Source: an uncultured Pelagibacteraceae bacterium (GTDB taxonomy: Bacteria > Pseudomonadota > Alphaproteobacteria > Pelagibacterales > Pelagibacteraceae). Taken from it: a stretch of DNA of 64,000 nucleotides. Position 1 is the stretch's first letter, and every line of letters begins with the position of its first letter. Shown here piece after piece: positions 1-11,172 of this stretch. The notes under the pieces are model-generated. The model ran no database searches. It saw nothing but the letters and a program-made list of their open reading frames with translations, and was not told the DNA's origin. The stretch spans positions 134,001 to 198,000 of the forward strand of contig CACJZK010000001.1 in NCBI GenBank assembly GCA_902597875.1. Reading direction: 5' to 3'. The position numbers and the translations under genes were made by a program.

Positions 1-1854
1 GACCAGCTAAAACAGATCTCAGATGAATTAAGAAATGAACTAATAGATGTTGTGTCAGAAACAGGTGGCCATCTAGGAGCTGGCTTAGGAGTAGTAGAAC
101 TTACGGTAGCTTTACATTATGTGTTTAATACTCCCAAAGATAAATTGGTTTGGGATGTCGGACATCAATGTTACCCACATAAAATAATTACTGGAAGAAA
201 AAATAAAATTAGAACATTAAGACAAGGAAGGGGTCTATCTGGATTTACCAAAAGATTAGAGAGTGAATATGATCCATTTGGAGCCGCACATAGCTCAACT
301 TCAATTTCGTCTACATTAGGTATGGCTGTCGCAAAAAAATTATCTAACGATAGTAATAATGTAATTGCAGTAATAGGAGATGGGGCAATGAGTGCTGGGA
401 TGGCGTATGAAGCCATGAACAACGCTGGAGCTTTAAAATCTAAATTGATTGTAGTTTTAAATGATAATGACATGTCAATAGCTAGACCAGTTGGAGCTAT
501 GAGCAAATATTTACCAAAATTACTTTCAGGAAAGATTTATTTCAGCTTAAGAGAAACCATAAAATTAATAATTTCTGCCTTTTCGAAAAGATTCAGTCAG
601 AAGGCAGGTAAAGCTGAAGATATTTTGAGAGGTATAGTAACTGGGGGAACTTTATTTAGCGAACTTGGATTTTATTATATAGGCCCAGTTGACGGACATG
701 ACGTTAATAATTTGGTCACAATTTTTGAAAATGTTAAGAACTCAAATCATGAAGGACCTATCCTTATACACACTGTAACAAAAAAAGGAAAAGGATATAA
801 ACCAGCTGAAGAATCAGGTGACAAATATCATGGAGTTACTAAATTTAATGTTGTCACCGGAGAGCAAAGCAAAAAAAAAACCAATAAACCTGCGTATACA
901 AAAGTATTTGCGGAAACTTTAATAAAACATGCTGAAAATGACACAAAAATAGTAGGAATAACAGGCGCTATGCCTTCAGGAACAGGATTAAATCTATTTG
1001 AAAAAAAATTTCCAGAAAGAATGTTTGATGTAGGTATTGCTGAACAACATGCTGTCACTTTTGCAGCTGGATTGGCAACAGAGGGATACAAACCTTTTGC
1101 AGCAATTTATTCCACTTTCCTTCAGAGGGCATACGATCAAGTTGTTCATGATGTTGCTATTCAATCACTTCCAGTAAGATTTGCAATAGACCGAGCAGGA
1201 TTAGTAGGAGCAGACGGACCAACTCATGCAGGATCTTTTGATATAACCTATCTTTCAACTTTACCTAATTTTGTAGTTATGGCCGCAAGTGATGAGGCGG
1301 AGTTAGTAAAAATGGTAAATACTTCTGTTAAAATAAACGATAGACCTTCAGCTTTTAGATATCCACGAGGAAATGGTATAGGGATTGAAATTCCTGGTAT
1401 AAACGAAATTTTAGAGATTGGTAAAGGAAGAATAATTAAAACAGGAAAAAAAGTAGCAATATTAAATTTTGGAGCAAGATTAGAAGAATGTAAAAAAGCG
1501 TCTGAAATTTTAAACAAAAAAGGGATCGACATTACAATTGTAGATGCTCGTTTTGCAAAACCGCTAGATGAAAAATTAATTATGGAAATGGCTTCAAATC
1601 ATGAAGTAGTTATAACAATAGAAGAGGGTGCAATTGGTGGATTTGGATCTCACGTAATGCAATTATTATCTGACAGAGGAGTTTTTGATAAAGGATTAAA
1701 GTTTAGATCAATGTTTTTACCTGATATTTTTCTAGATCAAGACAGTCCAGATAAAATGTACGAAACTGCTGGATTAAATGCAAAGTCGATTGCTGAAAAA
1801 ATCGAGGATACTCTTAAATCAAATATAGTATTGGCAAAAAATAAAAGTTTATAA
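1..1854 (+). CDS. dxs: 1-deoxy-D-xylulose-5-phosphate synthase (5' end outside window)
   Basis: Condenses pyruvate and glyceraldehyde 3-phosphate to DXP with thiamine diphosphate, the first step of the MEP isoprenoid route (precursors for quinone tails and, by inference, retinal). The frame is open from base 1, so the gene begins upstream; an internal GTG at 52 is not the true start, because the preceding codons already read as typical Dxs sequence ([18 protein letters not shown]). Visible marks are [19 protein letters not shown], the thiamine diphosphate/Mg motif [16 protein letters not shown], the transketolase-like pyrimidine domain with GIAEQHAV and [15 protein letters not shown], and a C-terminal transketolase domain. 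The stop abuts the convergent aroC stop with no spacer. Identification is very secure. Confidence 0.97.
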   Translation, partial: DQLKQISDELRNELIDVVSETGGHLGAGLGVVELTVALHYVFNTPKDKLVWDVGHQCYPHKIITGRKNKIRTLRQGRGLSGFTKRLESEYDPFGAAHSSTSISSTLGMAVAKKLSNDSNNVIAVIGDGAMSAGMAYEAMNNAGALKSKLIVVLNDNDMSIARPVGAMSKYLPKLLSGKIYFSLRETIKLIISAFSKRFSQKAGKAEDILRGIVTGGTLFSELGFYYIGPVDGHDVNNLVTIFENVKNSNHEGPILIHTVTKKGKGYKPAEESGDKYHGVTKFNVVTGEQSKKKTNKPAYTKVFAETLIKHAENDTKIVGITGAMPSGTGLNLFEKKFPERMFDVGIAEQHAVTFAAGLATEGYKPFAAIYSTFLQRAYDQVVHDVAIQSLPVRFAIDRAGLVGADGPTHAGSFDITYLSTLPNFVVMAASDEAELVKMVNTSVKINDRPSAFRYPRGNGIGIEIPGINEILEIGKGRIIKTGKKVAILNFGARLEECKKASEILNKKGIDITIVDARFAKPLDEKLIMEMASNHEVVITIEEGAIGGFGSHVMQLLSDRGVFDKGLKFRSMFLPDIFLDQDSPDKMYETAGLNAKSIAEKIEDTLKSNIVLAKNKSL

Positions 1855-2934
1855 TTATCCGCACTGAGCTCTATTCAAAAGGTAATGATCTAAAAGAACG
1901 CAAGATAACATAGCCTCTCCTATAGGAACAGCCCTGATACCAACACAAGGATCATGACGCCCTTTAACAGAAATTTTTGTGTTTTTTCCCGCTTTGTTTA
2001 TTGTTTCTCTATTAGTTAAAATAGAAGAAGTTGGCTTAACAGCAAATGATGCTACAATATTTTGCCCAGAGGAAATTCCTCCAAGGATACCTCCTGCATT
2101 ATTAGATTTAAAGTTTACTTTTCCAGATTTATTTCTGATTTCATCATTTTCTTCTCCACTTAAAAATGCTGAGTTCATACCTGCTCCAATATTTACGCCT
2201 TTAACTGCATTTATACTCATCAAAGCAGCGGATATATCGCTATCTAATTTTGAGTAAATTGGTGCACCCAATCCAACAGGTACTCCTGAAGCTCTTATTT
2301 CTATAATAGCTCCACATGAAGAACCAGATTTTCTCACTGCTAATAAATATTTTTCCCAAGATTTAACTGATTTTTTATCTGGACAAAAAAATGGATTTTT
2401 TCTTATTTCCGAATTTTTCCAATTGTCTTTATCGCAAGACATCAAACCAAGCTGTGTTACAGCTCCAATTATATTAAATTTTGGACCTAATAATTTTTTA
2501 AGTATAATTTTTGCAACTGCACCAGCAGCGACTCTGCATGCAGTCTCTCTAGCAGACTGACGTCCTCCTCCTCTGAAATCTCTTATTCCATATTTCTTAA
2601 AATAAGTAAAATCTGCATGTCCTGGTCTGAATTTATTTTTTATCGTTTCATAATCTCTAGACCTTTTATCCTCATTATGAATAATAATAGATATAGGTGT
2701 TCCTGTGGTTTTGCCTTGGAACAAACCAGACAATATATTAACCTTGTCCGACTCTTTTCTTTGTGTGGTAAATTTTGACTGGCCAGGTCGCCTTTTATCC
2801 ATGTCTTTTTGTATTTCCTTCTCAGATATAGGTATATTTGGTGGACAACCATCAATTACACAGCCTATCGCTGGCCCATGTGACTCCCCCCATGTTGTAA
2901 ATCTAAATATTTTACCAAAAGTATTAAAAGACAT
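1855..2934 (-). CDS. aroC: Chorismate synthase
   Basis: Converts 5-enolpyruvylshikimate 3-phosphate to chorismate using reduced FMN, the last step of the shikimate pathway. At 359 residues it has the usual length. Family signatures are present: the N-terminal [37 protein letters not shown], the [18 protein letters not shown] region, [20 protein letters not shown], and a C-terminal [18 protein letters not shown]. It is convergent with dxs and divergent from pdxH, with only 34 bases between the aroC and pdxH starts, so any promoters there must be very compact. Confidence 0.97.
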   Translation of the reverse strand: MSFNTFGKIFRFTTWGESHGPAIGCVIDGCPPNIPISEKEIQKDMDKRRPGQSKFTTQRKESDKVNILSGLFQGKTTGTPISIIIHNEDKRSRDYETIKNKFRPGHADFTYFKKYGIRDFRGGGRQSARETACRVAAGAVAKIILKKLLGPKFNIIGAVTQLGLMSCDKDNWKNSEIRKNPFFCPDKKSVKSWEKYLLAVRKSGSSCGAIIEIRASGVPVGLGAPIYSKLDSDISAALMSINAVKGVNIGAGMNSAFLSGEENDEIRNKSGKVNFKSNNAGGILGGISSGQNIVASFAVKPTSSILTNRETINKAGKNTKISVKGRHDPCVGIRAVPIGEAMLSCVLLDHYLLNRAQCG

Positions 2935-2968
2935 AGTTATTTAATGTATAAATTATTTTATAGAATAT

Positions 2969-3601
2969 ATGAATCAAAAAAATGGCAAAAATTCACTTGG
3001 TATAGACGCTTGTTTCGAGGATCTAGATAATCCTATTGATTTATTCAAAAAATGGTTCGCAAAAGCTAAAGAAACTGAAATAAACGATCCAAACGCTTTA
3101 GCTTTAGCTACGTCTGATAAGACAAACCAGCCAAATGTTAGAATGGTTTTATTGAAAGGACTTAGCGACAAAGGTTTTGTTTTTTACACAAATTTTGAAA
3201 GCAGAAAAGGTAACGAGCTTAAAAATAATCAAAAAGCATCCATGTGCTTTCATTGGAAGAGCCTTAGAAGACAAATTAGAATAATTGGTAAAGTAGAGCA
3301 AGTCACTGATAAAGAAGCTGATGAATATTTTAATTCTAGGCCGTACAAAAATAGAATAGGAGCTTGGGCATCTTCCCAATCTAAAGTGCTAGACAAAAGA
3401 GAAAATTTTTTAAAAAAAATTAAGGAATTTGAGAAAAAATATTCTGATGAAAAAAAAGTTCCAAGACCACCGCATTGGTCTGGTTGGAGAGTTTTGCCGG
3501 TTGAAATAGAATTTTGGGTAGATGTAGAGGGAAGAGTTCACGAAAGATTAAATTATAGGAACTTTAATGGTAAATGGATCAAAGAACTTTTGTATCCTTA
3601 A
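2969..3601 (+). CDS. pdxH: Pyridoxine/pyridoxamine 5'-phosphate oxidase
   Basis: FMN-dependent oxidase that makes pyridoxal 5'-phosphate from PNP or PMP. The 210-residue protein has the family core NALALATSDKTNQPNVRMVLLKG, the FYTNFESRKGNEL FMN-binding stretch and the C-terminal PxxWSGWRVLPVEIEFW followed by R-H-R-L-N-Y/F-like residues (VHERLNYR). Its stop overlaps the ispB stop by four bases in a convergent arrangement. Together with pdxA near 55 kb, the window holds two PLP-pathway steps. Start ATG at 2969 fits the family N-terminus. Confidence 0.95.
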   Translation: MNQKNGKNSLGIDACFEDLDNPIDLFKKWFAKAKETEINDPNALALATSDKTNQPNVRMVLLKGLSDKGFVFYTNFESRKGNELKNNQKASMCFHWKSLRRQIRIIGKVEQVTDKEADEYFNSRPYKNRIGAWASSQSKVLDKRENFLKKIKEFEKKYSDEKKVPRPPHWSGWRVLPVEIEFWVDVEGRVHERLNYRNFNGKWIKELLYP

Positions 3602-4611
3602 AAAGATCTATTTAGACTAAACCCAGTTAGATTCTGTAAAACTGATTTATCTTGACTATCTTCAAAAATTCCTAAAGCATCTCTAGAAACATTTACAAAA
3701 TACTCCGCTCTTTTCAAACTTTCTTGCACCGCTTTATATTTATTAATAAGCACTAAAGTTTCACTGAAATCATCTTCGTTTCTTTTTTCTTTTTTCAATA
3801 TCTCTAATAGAAAATCTCTTTCTTCAATATTTGCTCTCTGAAAAATTATAATTAATGGCAACGTAGTTTTTCCCTCATAAAAGTCTTTACCTATTTCTTT
3901 ACCGAAAATTATTTCTTTTGAATAATAATCTAAAGCATCATCAGCTATTTGGAATGCTAATCCAAGATTTTTTCCATAGGACTCAAGAGCTTCTTTTTCT
4001 TTTTTATTACTACCAGCGATGCAGGCTCCAGTTCTGGTGGCTGCTGCAAATAAAGAAGCTGTTTTTAAATTTATAATTTTTATATAGGTTTCTTCCAAAA
4101 GATCAGCTTCACCTTTATGTTGAAGTTGTAAAACTTCACCTTGTGCAATTTTAGCCGATGTAGATGATAGTAGTTTTAAAATTTCAAGATCACCATCATC
4201 TACCATAATCTCAAAACATCTGCTTAATAAATAATCACCGACTAAAATTGAAGATTGATTACCCCAAATTGAGTTTGTAGTTTTTATTCCTCTTCTTAGT
4301 GTGCTTTCATCAATTACATCATCATGTAATAGAGTTGCAGAATGAATTAGCTCTACACAAGCAGCTAAGTTTACGTCTCTATTTCCTAAATCATATCCTG
4401 CAAGCTTAGCAGAACCAAGTGTAAGCATCGCTCTCATCCTTTTTCCTCCAGAGGTAAAATGATGTTTGCTCATTTTGTTAATTAAATCCACTTTACTTTG
4501 AAGCTTAAAATCAATTAGACTTTCTACCTTAGACAGTTTTTTTGAGACCAAGTTCTTCAAATCTAAATATGCCGAGTTGACAGATTTTTTTAGTGGTATT
4601 ACAGATCCCAT
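3598..4611 (-). CDS. ispB: Polyprenyl (octaprenyl-type) diphosphate synthase
   Basis: Trans-prenyltransferase that extends farnesyl diphosphate with isopentenyl units to make the ubiquinone side chain. The 337-residue protein carries the first aspartate-rich motif LLHDDVIDESTLRRG (DDVID at 97-101) and the second, QIADDALDYY (DDALD at 224-228), plus GGKRMRAML near residues 56-62. Length and motif spacing fit a long-chain rather than a farnesyl or geranylgeranyl synthase. It uses dxs-derived precursors. Exact chain length cannot be read from the sequence. Confidence 0.9.
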   Translation of the reverse strand: MGSVIPLKKSVNSAYLDLKNLVSKKLSKVESLIDFKLQSKVDLINKMSKHHFTSGGKRMRAMLTLGSAKLAGYDLGNRDVNLAACVELIHSATLLHDDVIDESTLRRGIKTTNSIWGNQSSILVGDYLLSRCFEIMVDDGDLEILKLLSSTSAKIAQGEVLQLQHKGEADLLEETYIKIINLKTASLFAAATRTGACIAGSNKKEKEALESYGKNLGLAFQIADDALDYYSKEIIFGKEIGKDFYEGKTTLPLIIIFQRANIEERDFLLEILKKEKRNEDDFSETLVLINKYKAVQESLKRAEYFVNVSRDALGIFEDSQDKSVLQNLTGFSLNRSF

Positions 4612-4755
4612 ACAACCATTCTAATTGATTTTTTTAGCAATGAGTTTTTTAATTTTATCAGAAGTGACGCACCTTCAATTCAACTAGGAGTAGCGAATAA
4701 AATAATTAAAATTTAAATCTAGTACTGATATAAGTATATAGTTTTAATCATTAAT
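4612..4755. other. Divergent intergenic region ispB / sohB-like
   Basis: This 144-base spacer separates divergently transcribed genes and must contain promoters for both. It is AT-rich, with the exception of a short stretch around 4663-4696. I see no tRNA, no reading frame longer than 15 codons, and no convincing -35/-10 pair; TATAAG at about 4730 on the plus strand is a weak -10 candidate only. Confidence 0.4.
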
Positions 4756-5568
4756 ATGTTTTGGATTTTCAAAAAGAAAAAAATAGTGCCCCATGTTAGA
4801 CTTAGTGGTGTTATCGGTTCTGCGGGGCGATTTCGACAAGGAATGGATCTATCCGGACAACAAGAAATTTTAAAAAAAGCTTTTTCATACAAAAAACCTA
4901 AACATGTTGCTATTTCGATAAATTCACCTGGTGGATCACCTGTACAGTCTCATTTAATATTTAGCTACATTAGACAATTGGCAGATGAAAACAAAACTAA
5001 AGTAATTATATTTGCTGAGGATGTAGCAGCTTCTGGAGGTTATTTTATTGCCTGCGCAGGTGACGAGATATACGCTAATTCTAGTTCGATTATAGGTTCG
5101 ATAGGAGTTATTACTGCTTCTTTTGGATTTAAAGAAATGATCAAGAAAATTGGAATAGAAAGAAGAATTTATACAGCTGGAAAAAACAAAAGTACGCTAG
5201 ATCCTTTTGTTGATGAGAAGGAAGAAGACGTCCAAAGATTAAAAAAACTTCAACTAGAACTACATGGACATTTTATAAAAATAGTCGAAAAAAGTAGAGG
5301 CAAAAAATTAAAAGACCCTGAAAAAAATAATATCTTTACGGGCGAATTTTGGTCTGGTGAAACTGCACTGAGCCTAGGACTGATTGATGGAATAGGAAAC
5401 GCAGATCAAGTACTTAAAGAAAAATTTGGTAAGGAAGTTGTAATTAAAAAATTTGAAAAACCAAAGGGTTTTATAGCCAAAAAACTCTCATCCTCTATAG
5501 AAAACCAGTTAGACAATTTAGCAAGCACTTTAGAGGAAAGAGCAATTTGGCAAAAATTTGGTTTATAA
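4756..5568 (+). CDS. Signal peptide peptidase SppA/SohB-like serine protease (S49)
   Basis: A peptidase family S49 protein, the family that degrades cleaved signal peptides and membrane protein fragments. At 270 residues it is the short, single-domain form. The nucleophile motif is AASGGYFIACAGDEIYA (Ser93), and the likely general-base lysine lies in AGKNKSTLDPF near residues 143-145; SINSPGGSP at about 54-62 is the oxyanion/clp-fold motif. There is no clear signal peptide or N-terminal membrane segment, unlike classical SppA or SohB, so its location is uncertain. The stop is directly followed by glyQ. Confidence 0.85.
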   Translation: MFWIFKKKKIVPHVRLSGVIGSAGRFRQGMDLSGQQEILKKAFSYKKPKHVAISINSPGGSPVQSHLIFSYIRQLADENKTKVIIFAEDVAASGGYFIACAGDEIYANSSSIIGSIGVITASFGFKEMIKKIGIERRIYTAGKNKSTLDPFVDEKEEDVQRLKKLQLELHGHFIKIVEKSRGKKLKDPEKNNIFTGEFWSGETALSLGLIDGIGNADQVLKEKFGKEVVIKKFEKPKGFIAKKLSSSIENQLDNLASTLEERAIWQKFGL

Positions 5569-6453
5569 ATGCCAAAAAAGAAAAAAATTAAAAAAAATAA
5601 AAATTTTTTATCTTTCCAAGATATTATAATGAATTTGCAAAAATTCTGGGGAAAATTTGGATGTATTATTCTACAACCTTACGATCTTGAGGTAGGAGCT
5701 GGAACATTTCATCCTGCAACAACCTTGAGATCCTTGGGAACAAAACCTTGGAAAGCTGCATATGTTCAGCCATCAAGAAGACCAACTGATGGGAGATACG
5801 GTGAAAATCCGAATAGACTTCAACATTATTATCAGTTTCAAGTTATTATAAAACCTTCTCCTAATAATATTAAACAAATTTATTTAAAAAGTTTAACATC
5901 AATAGGTATAGATGTGAAAAATCACGATATTAGATTTGTAGAGGATGATTGGGAAAGTCCAACTTTAGGGGCCGCAGGTCTTGGTTGGGAAGTATGGTGT
6001 GATGGTATGGAAATTACGCAATTTACATATTTTCAACAGATGACAGGTTTAGAATGCAATCCTGTGCCTGTAGAGTTAACCTATGGACTAGAACGATTAT
6101 GTATGTTTGTTCAAGGGAAAGATAATGTTTTTGATCTAGATTGGAATAATGAAGGAATAAAATACAAAGAAGTATTTATGCAATCAGAAAAAGAATTTTC
6201 AGCATATAATTTTGAATTTGCTAATACAGAAAATTTATTGAAAAATTTTCAAATAGTTGAAAAGGAATGCTCTGCGCTCCTGGAAAAAAAACTTGCTTTA
6301 CCTGCTTATGATCAATGTTTAAAAGCTAGTCACTTATTTAATTTATTGGATGCAAGAGGAGTAATCGGTGTTGCCGAGAGAACAGGTTATATTAACAGAA
6401 TTAGGGACCTAGCCAAAGGCTGCGGAGCAATGTGGTTAAGTACACAAACTTAA
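5569..6453 (+). CDS. glyQ: Glycyl-tRNA synthetase alpha subunit
   Basis: Catalytic class II subunit of the bacterial alpha2beta2 glycyl-tRNA synthetase. The 294-residue protein has the family hallmarks [58 protein letters not shown] and the class II motif 3 region [15 protein letters not shown]. The first 16 residues are an unusually lysine-rich extension before the conserved [12 protein letters not shown]. It begins immediately after the sohB-like stop and lies three bases from glyS, so it is surely co-transcribed. Confidence 0.97.
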   Translation: MPKKKKIKKNKNFLSFQDIIMNLQKFWGKFGCIILQPYDLEVGAGTFHPATTLRSLGTKPWKAAYVQPSRRPTDGRYGENPNRLQHYYQFQVIIKPSPNNIKQIYLKSLTSIGIDVKNHDIRFVEDDWESPTLGAAGLGWEVWCDGMEITQFTYFQQMTGLECNPVPVELTYGLERLCMFVQGKDNVFDLDWNNEGIKYKEVFMQSEKEFSAYNFEFANTENLLKNFQIVEKECSALLEKKLALPAYDQCLKASHLFNLLDARGVIGVAERTGYINRIRDLAKGCGAMWLSTQT

Positions 6454-6456
6454 TTT

Positions 6457-8511
6457 ATGTCTGAGTTTCTACTTGAGCTTTATAGCGAGGAAATTCCACC
6501 TCAATTACAAATTAGCGCTAGAACAGAACTCAAACAGTTAATTCAAAAATTCCTTGAGGATGAAAGTGTTAAATATAAAAATTTAGTTGATTATTCCTCA
6601 CCAACTCGTTTGAGTATTTATATTAACGGTTTGCCAGAAAAAATAAAAGTTTCCTCAAGAGAAGTAAGAGGGCCAAAAGTTGGAGTTATAGAGGATATAC
6701 TTAGCAAATTTGTAATGGCTCACAATGTAAATAAAAAAGATGTTTTTGAAAAAGAAACTGACAAAGGAAAATTTTACTTTATCAAAACTAAAGCCCAAGA
6801 AATATCAGTAAAAGATGTTTTGATTAAAATTATCCTTAATTCAGTTGCATCTTTAAATTGGAAAAAATCAATGAAATGGTCAGATAATAGTCTAATGTGG
6901 GGGAGGCCTCTTAGATCAATATTAGCTATCTATAATAAAAAAATTTTACCTTTCAGCTTTGGACATCTTAAATCGACAGATTTTGTTACCATTGAACAGG
7001 ATTTAATTGAAAAACGCAAAAGAGTTAGGACATTTGTAGAATATCAAAATTTTCTTAAAATTAATAAAATTATTTTAGACCAAGATGAAAGAAAGAAAAA
7101 AATACTAAAAAGATTCGACTCCATATGTAAGTCAAAAAATTTTAAGTCAAAATTTGATGGTAAGCTTCTAAATGAAGTAGTAAATATTGTGGAAAATCCC
7201 AATATTCTATTAGTTGAATTTGATAAAAACTATTTAAAAATACCTCAAGAAATTATTATTTCAACACTTCAAAGTCACCAAAAATATTTTCCACTTTTTG
7301 ATAATAAAGAAAAATTAACTAATAATTTTTTAGTTGTTGCTAATAAAGTCGATAGTAAAAATTTTATAAAAGAGGGAAATAAACGAGTTGTTGAGGCAAG
7401 ATTATCTGATGCAAAATTTTTTTGGGATAAGGACAAGTCAAAAAATTTAATAAAGCAGATAGGAAAACTAAAAACTATTATATTTTATGATAAAATTGGG
7501 ACAATTTATGATAAGACTCAAAGAATAAGAAAATTAGCGTCAACAATCTCAGATCAATTAAATATCAATAAAGAAAAAATAGAAGTTGCTGCCTCAATTT
7601 CTAAATCTGATTTATGTTCTGATCTTGTGGGCGAATATCCTGAGTTGCAAGGCAAAATGGGAAAGCATTTTGCAATAGCCCAGGGATTTGAAGAGGATGT
7701 AGCTAATTCAATTAGCGATCATTATCTTCCTACTGGATTAAACTCTCTCACACCCAAGAAACCGATCAGCTATTCTATCTCAATAGTCGACAAATTAGAT
7801 ACATTGGTAGGATTTTTTCTTATAAATGAAAAACCAACTAGTTCAAAAGATCCTTTTGCATTAAGAAGATCGGCTATTGGTCTTCTTAGAACTATAATAG
7901 AAAATAAATTAAATATAAAAATTAGAGATCTAATTAGTTATTCAATAACTCTTTTCCAAGATCAAGGTGTAAAATTAGAAAATGAAAATACAGAAAAGGA
8001 AATATTATATTTTTTAAAAGAAAGAATGAGAAATATATTAAAGGAAAAAAATATTAAAAATGATATAATTGAAGCTTCTATTAGCTCACATATAGGCGAC
8101 AATTACTTAGACCTCTTCAAAAAAAGTATTCTTATGAATAGATATATAAACAAAGATGTGGGAAAAAATGTAATATATTCCTATAAAAGAGCATCAAATA
8201 TACTTAATAATGAAACTAAAGAAATTTTTGGCAAACCAGACGCTGTTCTTTTTAGAAAAGAAGAAGAAAAAAGTCTTTTTAAAAAGATAAATGAAATCAG
8301 GAAGGCTTTTACAGTAAAAGAAGAAGACAAAAACTATGAAAATTTACTTATTCAGCTATCTGAAATTAAAAGTTACACAGATAGCTTTTTTGATAATGTA
8401 GTGGTAAATGATGAGAATCATGATATTAAAAATAATCGCTTAGAATTATTAAAAATGTTCTGTAAAACATTTAATAATTTTATAGATTTTTCTAAATTAG
8501 AGGGTGCTTAA
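6457..8511 (+). CDS. glyS: Glycyl-tRNA synthetase beta subunit
   Basis: Beta subunit needed for tRNA-Gly binding by the tetrameric enzyme. The 684-residue protein starts with the conserved LLELYSEEIPPQL and contains PTRLSIYINGLPE, REVRGPKVG, MKWSDNSLMWGRPLRSI, STLQSHQKYFPLFD, an HD-like part (SKSDLCSDLVGEYPELQGKMG) and KDPFALRRSAIGLLR. The C-terminal anticodon-binding part is present, so the gene looks intact. It runs straight into ppdK with no spacer. Confidence 0.96.
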   Translation: MSEFLLELYSEEIPPQLQISARTELKQLIQKFLEDESVKYKNLVDYSSPTRLSIYINGLPEKIKVSSREVRGPKVGVIEDILSKFVMAHNVNKKDVFEKETDKGKFYFIKTKAQEISVKDVLIKIILNSVASLNWKKSMKWSDNSLMWGRPLRSILAIYNKKILPFSFGHLKSTDFVTIEQDLIEKRKRVRTFVEYQNFLKINKIILDQDERKKKILKRFDSICKSKNFKSKFDGKLLNEVVNIVENPNILLVEFDKNYLKIPQEIIISTLQSHQKYFPLFDNKEKLTNNFLVVANKVDSKNFIKEGNKRVVEARLSDAKFFWDKDKSKNLIKQIGKLKTIIFYDKIGTIYDKTQRIRKLASTISDQLNINKEKIEVAASISKSDLCSDLVGEYPELQGKMGKHFAIAQGFEEDVANSISDHYLPTGLNSLTPKKPISYSISIVDKLDTLVGFFLINEKPTSSKDPFALRRSAIGLLRTIIENKLNIKIRDLISYSITLFQDQGVKLENENTEKEILYFLKERMRNILKEKNIKNDIIEASISSHIGDNYLDLFKKSILMNRYINKDVGKNVIYSYKRASNILNNETKEIFGKPDAVLFRKEEEKSLFKKINEIRKAFTVKEEDKNYENLLIQLSEIKSYTDSFFDNVVVNDENHDIKNNRLELLKMFCKTFNNFIDFSKLEGA

Positions 8512-11172
8512 ATGAAAAAATTAATTTTTAGTTTTGAGGACAAACAGGTCAAAAAACTCAAAAACAAAAAAAATATATTAGGTGGAAAAGGAAGTAACTT
8601 AGCAGAGATGGGCAGGTTAGGTTTACCAGTTCCGCCAGGATTTACAATTTCAACGGAAGTTTGTGATATCTTTTATAAGTCCAAGAAAAAACTCTCTGCT
8701 AAAGTTATTAAAGATATTGATAAAGAGTTAAAGAATATCGAAAAAAAAACAAAAAAGAAGTTTGGTGATTTAATTAATCCTTTATTAGTTTCTGTGCGTT
8801 CAGGTGCCAGAATTTCAATGCCTGGCATGATGGATACAATCTTAAATTTAGGCTTAAATGACAAAACTGTTAAAGCCCTAGCAAAAAAAACTTCTAATGG
8901 AAGGTTTGCTAAAGATAGCTACAGAAGATTTATTCAGATGTACAGCAATGTTGTTTTAGGAGTAGAGGGACATTTATTTGAGGAAATGATTGATAATTAT
9001 AAACTAACTAAAGGAGTTATATCTGATACAGAGTTAGATGAAAGTGATTGGGACGGATTAATCAAAAATTTTAAAGATCTAATAAAACAAGAAAAAAAAA
9101 TTGAGTTTCCTCAAGATGTAAAAAAACAACTTTATGGAGCTATAAATGCAGTGTTTTTATCTTGGAACAGTCAACGAGCGAAAACATATAGAAAGTTAAA
9201 TCAAATTCCTGATCATTGGGGAACAGCTGTGAATGTTCAGGCTATGGTTTTTGGTAATATGGGAGAAGATTGCTCGACTGGAGTAGCCTTTACTAGAAAC
9301 CCTTCAACTGGTGAAAAAGCTTTTTTTGGAGAGTACCTGATCAATGCTCAAGGAGAAGACGTTGTTGCAGGAACAAGAACACCTCAACACATAACTAAAA
9401 AAGCTAATAAAGACTCTTCTTCAAAATCACTATCAATGGAGGAAGCTATGCCAGAGGTTTATCAGCAACTCAAAAAGATTTTTTTAAAATTAGAAAAACA
9501 CTATAGAGATATGCAAGATATCGAATTTACTGTTGAGAATAATAAACTTTGGATGTTACAGACAAGATCGGGAAAGCGAACTGCAAAAGCTGCAATCAAA
9601 ATCGCAGTCGATATGGTTAAAGAAAATTTAATTTCAAAAAAAGAAGCAATTCTTAGAATAGATCCAAATACTCTAGAAACATTGCTTCATCCAACCTTAG
9701 ATGAAAAAGTAGATAAAAAAATAATAGCTTCTGGATTACCTGCTTCTCCTGGTGCAGCAAGTGGAAAAGTAGTTTTTTCTGCTGAAGAAGCAGAGAAGTT
9801 AAATGGAATGATGGAAAATACCATTTTAGTAAGAGTGGAAACTTCACCGGAAGATATTCATGGAATGCATGCTGCAAAAGGTATTCTAACTTCAAGAGGA
9901 GGCATGACTAGTCATGCTGCAGTAGTAGCAAGAGGAATGGGCAGACCATGTGTTTCTGGATCTAGCGAAATTACTATCGATTATGAAACTAAACAATTTA
10001 AAGCAGGTGAAATTACAGTTAAAGAAGGAGATATTATAACTATAGACGGAGGAAGCGGCAAAGTTATGCTTGGTACTGTGCCCACAGTTCAACCTGAGAT
10101 ATCAGGATATTTTTCTACAATAATGAAGTGGGCTGATCAATTTAGAAAATTAAAAATCAGAACTAATGCTGAAACAGCAAAAGACACTAAAATTGCTAGA
10201 GAGTTTGGAGCAGAGGGTATTGGACTATGCAGGACGGAACATATGTTTTTTGATGAAGAAAGAATTTTATCTGTCAGGCAAATGATACTTTCTAAGTCTA
10301 TAGATGACAGAAGTAATGCTCTTGAAAAACTTTTACCCCATCAAAAAAATGATTTTAAAGAAATTTTTAAAACTATGTACGGATTACCCGTTACTGTTAG
10401 ATTATTAGACCCACCTTTACATGAATTTTTGCCAAAATCTGATAAAGACATGGAAGAGGTGGCTAGATCATTGAATTTAGGTGCTAAAGAAATTAAAGAT
10501 AGAATAGCAGAGCTTCATGAACAAAATCCAATGTTAGGTCACAGAGGTTGCAGACTTGGCATTTCTTTTCCAGAAATATATGAGATGCAATGTAAAGCAA
10601 TTTTTGAGGCTTTAGTTGAATGTAAAAAAGAAAAATCAAAATCTGCTTTTGCTGAGATTATGATCCCACTAGTTTCTACAGACCTTGAATTAAAAATATT
10701 ACGAGATCTTGTAGATAAAGTTGCCAAAAGTGTTCAAAAAAAACATAAAGTAAAAATAGATTATATTATTGGAACTATGATTGAATTACCAAGGGCAGCT
10801 CTTCAGGCAAAAGCTATCTCAAAATATGCAGATTTTTTTAGCTTTGGTACTAATGATTTAACTCAAACTGCCTTAGGTATTAGCAGAGATGACTCAGGAA
10901 AATTTTTGAATGATTATGTGGACCATAAAATTTTTGAAAAAGATCCATTTGTTAGTATTGATGAAGATGGAGTTGGAGAATTAGTAGAGATAGCTTCCAG
11001 CAGAGGCAGAAAACAAAATAAAAAATTAAAATTAGGAATATGTGGTGAACACGGCGGTGATCCTAAAAGTATAGAATTTTGTTCCAAAGTCGGGTTGAAT
11101 TATGTTTCTTGTTCGCCTTTCAGAGTTCCAGTAGCAAGATTAGCAGCTGCTCAGGCTGAACTAAGAAGATAG
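8512..11172 (+). CDS. ppdK: Pyruvate, phosphate dikinase
   Basis: Interconverts pyruvate + ATP + Pi and phosphoenolpyruvate + AMP + PPi, allowing gluconeogenesis from pyruvate or PPi-linked glycolysis. At 886 residues it has the full three-domain layout: N-terminal ATP-grasp (GGKGSNLAEMGRLGLPVPPGF), the central phosphohistidine domain GGMTSHAAVVARGMGRPCVSG with His468, and the C-terminal PEP-binding TIM barrel with FGTNDLTQTALGISRDD and the catalytic Cys844 in LGICGEHGGDP. It is last in the run sohB-like, glyQ, glyS, ppdK. The 3' end overlaps nadC on the other strand by 12 bases. Confidence 0.97.
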   Translation: MKKLIFSFEDKQVKKLKNKKNILGGKGSNLAEMGRLGLPVPPGFTISTEVCDIFYKSKKKLSAKVIKDIDKELKNIEKKTKKKFGDLINPLLVSVRSGARISMPGMMDTILNLGLNDKTVKALAKKTSNGRFAKDSYRRFIQMYSNVVLGVEGHLFEEMIDNYKLTKGVISDTELDESDWDGLIKNFKDLIKQEKKIEFPQDVKKQLYGAINAVFLSWNSQRAKTYRKLNQIPDHWGTAVNVQAMVFGNMGEDCSTGVAFTRNPSTGEKAFFGEYLINAQGEDVVAGTRTPQHITKKANKDSSSKSLSMEEAMPEVYQQLKKIFLKLEKHYRDMQDIEFTVENNKLWMLQTRSGKRTAKAAIKIAVDMVKENLISKKEAILRIDPNTLETLLHPTLDEKVDKKIIASGLPASPGAASGKVVFSAEEAEKLNGMMENTILVRVETSPEDIHGMHAAKGILTSRGGMTSHAAVVARGMGRPCVSGSSEITIDYETKQFKAGEITVKEGDIITIDGGSGKVMLGTVPTVQPEISGYFSTIMKWADQFRKLKIRTNAETAKDTKIAREFGAEGIGLCRTEHMFFDEERILSVRQMILSKSIDDRSNALEKLLPHQKNDFKEIFKTMYGLPVTVRLLDPPLHEFLPKSDKDMEEVARSLNLGAKEIKDRIAELHEQNPMLGHRGCRLGISFPEIYEMQCKAIFEALVECKKEKSKSAFAEIMIPLVSTDLELKILRDLVDKVAKSVQKKHKVKIDYIIGTMIELPRAALQAKAISKYADFFSFGTNDLTQTALGISRDDSGKFLNDYVDHKIFEKDPFVSIDEDGVGELVEIASSRGRKQNKKLKLGICGEHGGDPKSIEFCSKVGLNYVSCSPFRVPVARLAAAQAELRR